From: Bacillota bacterium
Lineage (GTDB): Bacteria; Bacillota; Clostridia; Oscillospirales; QAMX01
Length of the DNA stretch: 6,358 nucleotides
Assembly (NCBI GenBank): GCA_029778935.1
Contig: JAKPBM010000149.1
Coordinates: 1-6,358 of the forward strand
Direction of reading: 5' to 3'
This document shows, one piece after another, positions 1-4,041 of this stretch. How positions within the stretch are numbered: the first letter of the stretch is position 1; every line of letters starts with the position of its first letter. Below the pieces are notes generated by a model. That model saw nothing but the letters and a program-made list of their open reading frames with translations. It did no database searches and had not been told where the DNA came from. The translations under genes were made by a program, and so were the position numbers.

Positions 1-381
1 GAACCGCCCCGTCGGAAATCCCGACGCCGCCAGCGCGCAAATCGCCGCGCAGGGACCGGGCAGCGGAGAAACGGGAATGCCCGCTTCATGGCACAATGCC
101 ACCAGGTGCTCGCCGGGGTCGCTGATGGCCGGGGTGCCGGCGTCGGTGACCAATGCCCCCGTTTCCCCGTTCTGCAAGCGTTCGATCAGCTCTCTGCCCC
201 GCTGTTCCCGGTTGTGTTCATAGTAGCTGATGAGGGGCTTTTTTATTTGAAAATGGGTCAATAGCTTCAGCGTCACCCGCGTGTCCTCCGCCGCAATCCA
301 GTCCACCGACCGCAGCACTTCCAAAGCCCTGGGCGACATATCCCCTAAATTACCCAGCGGCGTGGGAACCAAGTATAACAT
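1..381 (-). CDS. rsmI: 16S rRNA (cytidine(1402)-2'-O)-methyltransferase RsmI, N-terminal part (cut by window edge)
   Basis: The gene reads leftward and runs off the window after 127 codons; the family is usually about 280 residues, so roughly the N-terminal half is present. My translation begins [20 protein letters not shown] and contains the AAEDTR segment (about residues 30-35), the [13 protein letters not shown] loop (about 81-93) and the PLPGPCAAI segment (about 106-114). All are hallmarks of the RsmI/YraL branch of the tetrapyrrole-methylase (SAM-dependent) fold. RsmI 2'-O-methylates C1402 in the decoding centre of 16S rRNA. The ATG shares one base with the TGA of the upstream trmN6 (TGATG), and a GGGAGG sits 7 bases upstream inside trmN6. 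This indicates translational coupling and supports the start. The trmN6/yabB-rsmI/yabC neighbourhood is also known from Bacillus subtilis. The family call is secure; the missing C-terminal half cannot be judged. Confidence 0.96.
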   Translation of the reverse strand, partial: MLYLVPTPLGNLGDMSPRALEVLRSVDWIAAEDTRVTLKLLTHFQIKKPLISYYEHNREQRGRELIERLQNGETGALVTDAGTPAISDPGEHLVALCHEAGIPVSPLPGPCAAICALAASGFPTGRF

Positions 382-1124
382 CAGCCGCCCTCCCGTTCGT
401 CGGATATTTCATCAGGATGATAGATTCTGTATGCCTCCGCCGTAGGCTCCCCGTTCCGCTTGCAAAGTACAAGCGGCGGCGGGACAATGAGCCCATGGGC
501 AGCGCCCTTTTTGCCTTCCACCAGCACTAAAATGGGGGCCTGCCCCGCCTTATGCTGCACAAAGCGGAGCCGTTTCGGCATCAGCTTGGCCGCTTCCATG
601 GCGCTTGTCAGCTCGCACATGCGTTCCGGCTTGAAAACTGTGAAAAACGTGCCGCCGTAGCGGAGCAGCCGCGACGCCGTGGCGCACACTTCCTGGATGG
701 TGCAGCTTGTTTCCGCCCGGGCCGCGTGCATCTGCTCTTTTTTCGGCAGACGGCCGCTGTGTCGCTTGTAGTACGGCGGGTTGCAGACGATGGTGTCGAA
801 AGATTCGGCGGGGATAGGTATTGTGCGCATGTCGCCGGTCAGTATATCAATTCGATGGCTCAGCTGGTTGCGCGCGGCGTTGTCTTTTGCCACTTCGGCT
901 GCTTTTTCGGAGATTTCGATGCCCGTCACGTGGATTTCCTTATGCCGCCCGCAGAGAAGCAGCGGCAGAATCCCACCGGCGCAGCCCAAATCGCACACTT
1001 TCGCCCGCTTGGAAACCCTCACAAAGGCGGAAAGCAGCACCGAGTCCGTCCCCACGGGAAAGCAGTCGTCCGTATGCCGGTAAATGAGCCCTGCCAGCCC
1101 CAAAGGAAAAACCGATTCGCTCAT
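381..1124 (-). CDS. trmN6: tRNA1(Val) (adenine(37)-N6)-methyltransferase family protein (TrmN6/YabB-like)
   Basis: A 247-residue Rossmann-fold SAM-dependent methyltransferase. The N-terminal segment has the family-typical [19 protein letters not shown] (about residues 16-34). Motif I for SAM binding is DLGCAGG (45-51), an acidic ribose-binding position follows in the VTGIEIS strand (66-72), and the catalytic NPPYY motif of N6-adenine methyltransferases is at 115-119. The family member in Escherichia coli (YfiC/TrmN6) methylates N6 of A37 in tRNA1(Val); the exact tRNA target here is inferred. The start at 1124 is preceded by AAGGG with an 8-base spacer. The gene ends in a one-base overlap with rsmI, so the two are co-translated. 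It lies just downstream of the ferredoxin terminator, so it needs read-through or its own promoter; none was clearly seen in the short gap. Motif I reads GCAGG rather than the commoner GTGxG, a tolerable variation. Confidence 0.92.
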   Translation of the reverse strand: MSESVFPLGLAGLIYRHTDDCFPVGTDSVLLSAFVRVSKRAKVCDLGCAGGILPLLLCGRHKEIHVTGIEISEKAAEVAKDNAARNQLSHRIDILTGDMRTIPIPAESFDTIVCNPPYYKRHSGRLPKKEQMHAARAETSCTIQEVCATASRLLRYGGTFFTVFKPERMCELTSAMEAAKLMPKRLRFVQHKAGQAPILVLVEGKKGAAHGLIVPPPLVLCKRNGEPTAEAYRIYHPDEISDEREGG

Positions 1125-1152
1125 GTTTTATACCCTTGCAAATTCCTTCAGT

Positions 1153-1191
1153 AAGAAAACAGGGCAGCTCGCCGAAAGCAGGCGTCTGCCC
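1153..1191 (-). terminator. Rho-independent terminator of the ferredoxin gene
   Basis: Read on the - strand, GGGCAG and CTGCCC form the outer stem (1191-1186 with 1167-1162) and CGCC/GGCG the inner stem, with a small asymmetric internal loop and a TGCTTT apical loop. The stem is followed by TGTTTTCTT, a T-rich tract. It lies about 30 bases after the ferredoxin stop and before trmN6. The + strand continuation is not T-rich, so it acts in one direction only. Strength is probably moderate because of the internal loop and the interrupted T tract. Confidence 0.7.
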
Positions 1192-1221
1192 TTGAAAAGT
1201 ATGGACGTAAGAATGCGTCTT

Positions 1222-1395
1222 TTATTCCGCAGGCGCAATGGCTTCCACGGGGCAAACGGCGGCACAGGCGCCGCAGTCGATGCACTGTTCGGGGTCAATG
1301 ACGTATTTGGAGTCACCGGCCGAGATGCAGGAAACCGGGCATTCGCCCTCGCAGGCGCCGCAGGAAATGCACTCGTCAGAAATAAAATGAGCCAT
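1222..1395 (-). CDS. 2[4Fe-4S] ferredoxin, bacterial (clostridial) type
   Basis: A 57-residue small electron carrier of the cytoplasm. Two cluster-binding motifs are complete: C9-x2-C12-x2-C15-x3-C19-P20 and C38-x2-C41-x2-C44-x3-C48-P49. As is usual in these proteins, the fourth cysteine of each motif is expected to ligate the opposite cluster. The acidic composition (many D/E, C-terminal PAE) fits low-potential ferredoxins. The start is fixed at 1395 by AAGGGAG with a spacer of about 8 bases; a longer in-frame reading extends upstream across the promoter and is not credible. It is monocistronic: own promoter (1456-1484) and terminator (1153-1191). An extra cysteine, C23, replaces the residue usually found in the CPVxAI segment (here CPVSCI). 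Partners cannot be told from the neighbours, which are translation-related. It suggests anaerobic redox metabolism. Confidence 0.96.
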   Translation of the reverse strand: MAHFISDECISCGACEGECPVSCISAGDSKYVIDPEQCIDCGACAAVCPVEAIAPAE

Positions 1396-1400
1396 CGTAA

Positions 1401-1410
1401 GATCTCCCTT
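1401..1410 (-). promoter_or_regulatory. Ribosome binding site that fixes the ferredoxin start
   Basis: On the - strand this reads AAGGGAGATC, giving a strong Shine-Dalgarno match with optimal spacing to the ATG at 1395. It rules out the longer in-frame reading that would begin at 1521. Confidence 0.85.
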
Positions 1411-1455
1411 CATGTAGATGCAGCCGACTTGACAACAGGCCGATTGCTTGTACCT

Positions 1456-1484
1456 ATTGTAACAAATCTTGCGGGAAAATGCAA
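1456..1484 (-). promoter_or_regulatory. Sigma-A-type promoter for the ferredoxin gene
   Basis: On the - strand, TTGCAT (1484-1479) and TACAAT (1461-1456) are separated by exactly 17 bases. The -10 matches the consensus at 5 of 6 positions, while the -35 keeps only the TTG core. Predicted transcription start is near 1449, giving a 5' leader of roughly 50 bases before the ATG at 1395. Inferred from sequence only. Confidence 0.65.
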
Positions 1485-1585
1485 CTGTTCTTGCAGAGCA
1501 AATAATTGCGCAGGCAAACATTTTTGCATAGGTTTCTCCTCTTGGGGAAAAATAAGGGTAAAACGGTGACTGCGAGGGTTAGATT

Positions 1586-1774
1586 ATGGATCCGAAGAAG
1601 CAATTTAACAGGAAAAACAGCGAAAATCTGGAACTGGCCGAAGAGCTTGTCCCCGACGGCAGCCTTGGGCAGACGTCCATGCGCCATGCCCGGCGGCATT
1701 TCAAAATTCAACGTCAGGACGATAAGCAGAAAAACCCCTCCGATAACAGCAAAACGCAGAAAGATACCCCTTAG
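1586..1774 (+). CDS. Small hydrophilic protein of unknown function (62 residues)
   Basis: I do not recognise this protein. It begins MDPKKQFNRKNSENLELAEE, is rich in K, R, Q, N, D and S, and lacks Cys, Trp and Tyr. It shows no membrane segment or signal peptide. A short amphipathic stretch (about 14-40, containing ELVPDGSLGQTSMRHARRHF) lies between charged, probably disordered ends. Support for coding comes from a GAGGG Shine-Dalgarno 7 bases before the ATG, codon choices similar to the neighbouring genes, and its fit in a gap that otherwise would be long for this compact region. Against it: no clear promoter, no recognised family, and an open frame on the other strand across the same DNA. 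It is divergent from the ferredoxin and points toward ctsR, about 130 bases away. Small spore-associated or stress proteins can look like this, but nothing here proves such a role. Confidence 0.5.
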   Translation: MDPKKQFNRKNSENLELAEELVPDGSLGQTSMRHARRHFKIQRQDDKQKNPSDNSKTQKDTP

Positions 1775-1780
1775 TGTTTG

Positions 1781-1795
1781 TATAGTATTCCTATA
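1781..1795 (+). other. Weak AT-rich hairpin after the small ORF
   Basis: TATAG-TATTC-CTATA forms a perfect 5-bp stem with a 5-base loop, seven bases after the stop of the 62-residue ORF. It is followed by TTTCATCTTTT. It could be a weak transcription terminator for that ORF, but a stem with only one G-C pair is poor for that role. Confidence 0.25.
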
Positions 1796-1808
1796 TTTCA
1801 TCTTTTCA

Positions 1809-1842
1809 CGCCAGCGGATTTTCATCATTTCCGCTATTGGCG
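1809..1842. repeat. Imperfect inverted repeat upstream of and into the ctsR -35 box
   Basis: AGCGGA (1813-1818) and TCCGCT (1830-1835) are perfect 6-base inverted arms around an 11-base loop. The flanks CGCC (1809-1812) and GGCG (1839-1842) extend the pairing to 10 bp with a 3-base bulge. The right arm overlaps the -35 hexamer of ctsR. No T-run follows on either strand, so it is not a standard terminator. It may be an operator for an unknown regulator or may be coincidental. Confidence 0.35.
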
Positions 1843-1865
1843 TATGTATACGAAAGTTGTATTAT
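1837..1865 (+). promoter_or_regulatory. Sigma-A-type promoter of the ctsR-mcsA-mcsB-clpC operon
   Basis: TTGGCG (1837-1842) and TATTAT (1860-1865) are separated by 17 bases. The -10 matches at 5 of 6 positions and the -35 keeps the TTG core. Predicted start of transcription is near 1872, inside the CtsR operator. This geometry suits repression by blocking polymerase. A short inverted repeat, CGTAT-GT-ATACG (1841-1852), lies within the spacer. Confidence 0.72.
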
Positions 1866-1873
1866 ATAGTCAA

Positions 1874-1890
1874 GGTCAAGGTTGGTCAAA
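1874..1890 (+). promoter_or_regulatory. CtsR operator (heptad direct repeat)
   Basis: The sequence GGTCAAG-GTT-GGTCAAA matches the known CtsR box, a tandem heptad RGTCAAA separated by 3 bases, with a single mismatch in the last position of the first heptad. It overlaps the predicted transcription start and lies just before the ctsR Shine-Dalgarno, so binding of the CtsR dimer would shut off the operon (autorepression). Additional partial half-sites flank it: AGTCAA at 1869-1874 and AGTCA at 1890-1894. No CIRCE element (HrcA site) was seen. Confidence 0.88.
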
Positions 1891-1893
1891 GTC

Positions 1894-1899
1894 AGGAGG
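1894..1899 (+). promoter_or_regulatory. Ribosome binding site of ctsR
   Basis: A perfect AGGAGG lies 6 bases before the ATG at 1906. It selects this start over the in-frame TTG at 1882, which would place the N-terminus inside the operator and has no Shine-Dalgarno. Confidence 0.9.
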
Positions 1900-1905
1900 A
1901 CGAGA

Positions 1906-2358
1906 ATGCGAATCAGTGATCTAATTGCTGAATACATCATAAAAGTGGTAGCGGAAGAAAACGGCTCCGCTTTGCTCTCCCGAAGCGAGCTGGCCGAACG
2001 GTTTCGCTGTGTCCCCAGCCAGATCAACTACGTTCTCACCACTCGCTTTACGCCGGAACACGGGTACACCGTCGAAAGCCGCCGGGGCGGCGGCGGGTAT
2101 ATCCGTGTCTCCCGGGTGCAGATGACCCGCGACCGCTTGATTATGCACGTCGTCAACACCATCGGAAGCCAGCTGGACGCTGCCAGCGCGGCCGCGTTTC
2201 TAAGCAACATGCGGCAGGCGGAAGTGATATCCGACGAGGAATACCGCCTTTTAGCTGCGGCTTTGTCTGACCAGGCGCTGGCCGCGGCGGCGGACAAAAA
2301 TATACGCGACATGCTGCGCGCGTCGATATTAAAGCGCTGCCTTTTGCAGCTTACGTAA
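1906..2358 (+). CDS. ctsR: Transcriptional repressor CtsR
   Basis: A 150-residue, full-length class III stress gene repressor. The N-terminal winged helix-turn-helix (about 1-70) contains the family signature ERFRCVPSQINYVLTTRFTP (31-50), which includes the recognition helix. The Arg-preceded tetraglycine loop RRGGGGYIRV (59-68) follows; in characterised CtsR proteins this loop is the DNA-contacting wing and intrinsic heat sensor. The C-terminal helical domain (about 75-150) serves dimerisation and McsB/ClpC-dependent control. CtsR dimers bind tandem RGTCAAA heptads and repress clp genes, and a matching operator sits directly upstream (1874-1890), implying autoregulation. The start at 1906 is chosen for its perfect AGGAGG and for the canonical beginning MRISDLIAEYI. 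It is the first gene of the operon; mcsA follows after a 79-base gap. No key residue is visibly missing. Confidence 0.98.
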   Translation: MRISDLIAEYIIKVVAEENGSALLSRSELAERFRCVPSQINYVLTTRFTPEHGYTVESRRGGGGYIRVSRVQMTRDRLIMHVVNTIGSQLDAASAAAFLSNMRQAEVISDEEYRLLAAALSDQALAAAADKNIRDMLRASILKRCLLQLT

Positions 2359-2363
2359 ACCAA

Positions 2364-2384
2364 AGAGCACGGCTCTGCCATGCT
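2364..2384 (+). other. Possible hairpin in the ctsR-mcsA spacer
   Basis: In the 79-base gap, AGCA-C-GGC (2366-2373) can pair with GCC-A-TGCT (2377-2384) around a TCT loop, with one C-A mismatch. An alternative fold pairs AGAGC (2364-2368) with GCTCT (2372-2376). No T-run follows, so it is not a terminator. It could affect mRNA processing or stability, but may be chance. Confidence 0.25.
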
Positions 2385-2423
2385 TAGCTGTTAGAAACCT
2401 GCGTATGCATCCGGTGATTTTAA

Positions 2424-2430
2424 AAGGAGG
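2424..2430 (+). promoter_or_regulatory. Ribosome binding site that decides the mcsA start
   Basis: AAGGAGG is a near-perfect Shine-Dalgarno. The ATG at 2432 is only one base downstream, too close to be used, while the ATG at 2438 has a 7-base spacer. The second start is also the one that gives the usual McsA beginning, MLCEHCG. Confidence 0.85.
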
Positions 2431-2437
2431 AATGCCG

Positions 2438-2983
2438 ATGCTCTGCGAACACTGCGGGAAAAACCCCGCCACCCATTTTTACAGCCAGAACATTAACGGA
2501 CAGGAACAGTCCCTCTACCTCTGCAGCGAATGCGCCAGCAAGCACGGTTCGCTTTTTGGGTTTCTGGACCCCCTTTCTCCCCTAAGCTCCCTGTTTGCCA
2601 GCTTCCCTGAGTTTACCCCGCTCATAGATTCCCACACCGCTTCCGCGCCGGCGGAGACCGTTTGCCCCGAATGCGGCGCGACGGCGGCGGACATCGCGAA
2701 AACGGGCCAGGTCGGCTGCGCCAGGTGCTATCAGATATTTTCCAACCTTCTGGCCCCGTACCTTGCCAAACTCTACGGCAAGGCCGTGCATACCGGGCGC
2801 AAGCCCCTCTCGTATAAGCCGAGCCAGCCTCCTGTGAACAGCCACAACTCCGTCAACGAGGAAATCAACCGGCTGCTCCGCCTGCAGGCGGAAGCCATCC
2901 GCCAGGAGCGGTTCGAGGATGCGGCCCGCATTCGGGATGAAATCAACCGTCTAAGACAGGACAAGGGAGGCAATACTCTATGA
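2438..2983 (+). CDS. mcsA: McsA, zinc-binding activator of the McsB arginine kinase
   Basis: A 181-residue cytoplasmic protein. Four CxxC pairs provide zinc sites: C3/C6, C29/C32, C76/C79 and C94/C97. A linker with many Pro and Ser residues separates the first two pairs from the last two. A C-terminal UVR motif (about 139-173, with QAEAIRQERFEDAARIRDE at its core) forms a helical hairpin like that of UvrB/UvrC and of the ClpC middle domain. In characterised systems McsA binds McsB, stimulates its arginine kinase activity, and participates in stress- and metal-sensing inactivation of CtsR. The start at 2438 is fixed by AAGGAGG and by family N-termini. The stop overlaps the mcsB start by four bases (ATGA), coupling their translation in keeping with a complex of the two products. 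All expected cysteines are present. Confidence 0.97.
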   Translation: MLCEHCGKNPATHFYSQNINGQEQSLYLCSECASKHGSLFGFLDPLSPLSSLFASFPEFTPLIDSHTASAPAETVCPECGATAADIAKTGQVGCARCYQIFSNLLAPYLAKLYGKAVHTGRKPLSYKPSQPPVNSHNSVNEEINRLLRLQAEAIRQERFEDAARIRDEINRLRQDKGGNTL

Positions 2984-4023
2984 GCGCTCAATGGTTTGAA
3001 CACTCCGGCGACCACGCCGACATTGCCCTTTCCACCCGCGTCCGCCTGGCCCGAAACATAGAGGGCATCCCCTTCCCCGGCCGTCAGAACAAGGAACAGG
3101 CCGTCAAAGCCGCCGATTTGCTTTCCGCCCCGATTCTGGAAAACAAAGTCACCGCTTCCCGGTTTACCAGAAAGGAAATGGCGTCGCTTTCGGACACGGA
3201 ACGGGCGAGCCTGGTGGAACGGCACCTCGTTTCCCCCTATTTCGCCACACCGGCCCCCGGCGGCGTGCTGCTGCTTTCGTCGGACAACGGCATTGCCATC
3301 ATGCTCAACGAAGAAGACCATATGCGCCTGCAGGTGCTGGGCACGGGGCTTTGCCCGGAGGCTTGCATGGAGACGGCCGTCCGGCTGGACAACATGATTG
3401 ACGAAGGACTGACCTCCCACGGCGCAAAATACGCCTTTTCCGAGAAACTCGGCTACCTCACCCGCTGCCCAACCAATCTGGGTACGGGCTTACGCGTCAG
3501 CGTCATGCTCCACCTGCCGCTGTTAGCCGCCGGCGGGCAGATGACGGCGCTGGCCAACTCCGCCGGAAAGCTGGGCATTGCCGTCCGGGGCATCTACGGC
3601 GAAGGCACGAAAGAGCACGGCAACCTGTTCCAGATTTCCAACCAGTCGTCTTTAGGCACCACCGAGCAGGAGCAGATCGCCAAAGTGCGCGAAGTGGTGT
3701 CTGGTCTCATTGAACGGGAGCGCCAGGCCCGCAAAATGGCCCTGGAGACGGCTCCTAACGCCTTGGAAGACAAAGTGTTCCGCGCCGCCGGCCTGCTGAC
3801 CTCTGCCCGCAAAATGTCCGCCTCCGAAGCGCTGGCTTTGCTGTCGGACTACCGCTTGGGCGTGTCTTTGGGCCTTATTCAGGCGGACATCGCCGTGCTG
3901 AACTCGCTGCAGTCGCAGATGATGCCGGCCACGCTGTCTCTTGCCGTGGGCCGCACGCTGCCGGCTGCGGAGCGGGATATCTTTCGGGCGGAACTGATCC
4001 GGCGTGTTCTTCCCAAACCATAA
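2980..4023 (+). CDS. mcsB: Protein arginine kinase McsB
   Basis: A 347-residue protein of the phosphagen-kinase fold that phosphorylates arginine side chains of proteins using ATP, marking them for ClpC-ClpP. Visible motifs are STRVRLARN (18-26, nucleotide binding), NEEDH (110-114, catalytic acidic residues), TRCPTNLGTGLR (161-172) with the family's active-site cysteine C163, and RGIYGEG (203-209) with a second conserved acidic residue. ISNQSSLGTTEQE (219-231) follows. The C-terminal RDIFRA (332-337) matches the RDxxRA motif described as the allosteric phosphoarginine pocket of McsB. Length agrees with the usual 350 or so. The start is supported by AAGGGAGG 9 bases upstream and by the ATGA overlap with mcsA. 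clpC begins 18 bases after its stop. All catalytic features are present, so the enzyme should be active. Confidence 0.98.
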   Translation: MSAQWFEHSGDHADIALSTRVRLARNIEGIPFPGRQNKEQAVKAADLLSAPILENKVTASRFTRKEMASLSDTERASLVERHLVSPYFATPAPGGVLLLSSDNGIAIMLNEEDHMRLQVLGTGLCPEACMETAVRLDNMIDEGLTSHGAKYAFSEKLGYLTRCPTNLGTGLRVSVMLHLPLLAAGGQMTALANSAGKLGIAVRGIYGEGTKEHGNLFQISNQSSLGTTEQEQIAKVREVVSGLIERERQARKMALETAPNALEDKVFRAAGLLTSARKMSASEALALLSDYRLGVSLGLIQADIAVLNSLQSQMMPATLSLAVGRTLPAAERDIFRAELIRRVLPKP

Positions 4024-4041
4024 CGAAAGGACGGTAACCGT

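Noticed and set aside
552..1154. Long + strand open frame opposite trmN6
   Set aside because: It is antisense to a gene with clear methyltransferase motifs, has no recognisable domain or Shine-Dalgarno, and its composition is that of a GC-rich shadow frame.
1128..1316. - strand open frame overlapping the ferredoxin 3' end and terminator
   Set aside because: It is out of frame with the ferredoxin and spans its terminator; no domain or translation signal.
1429..1456. TTGACA on the + strand as a promoter for the small ORF
   Set aside because: The -35 is perfect, but no acceptable -10 lies 16-18 bases downstream (ACCTAT at 17), and it sits within the leader of the ferredoxin on the other strand.
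1084..1569. + strand open frame across the ferredoxin gene
   Set aside because: It covers the ferredoxin coding sequence, its terminator and promoter on the opposite strand; no protein family features are seen.
1454..1828. - strand open frame of 124 codons across the small ORF and toward the ctsR promoter
   Set aside because: It has one hydrophobic stretch that might suggest a membrane protein, but there is no convincing ribosome site and its end runs through the ferredoxin promoter. The + strand ORF at 1586 has better signals. It cannot be fully excluded.
1809..1842. Rho-independent terminator between the small ORF and ctsR
   Set aside because: The stem has no T-run after it on either strand and its right arm is part of the ctsR -35 region, so a regulatory dyad or chance is more likely.
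2773..3420. - strand open frame opposite mcsA and mcsB
   Set aside because: It is antisense to two well-defined genes with intact motifs; a shadow of GC-rich codon use.
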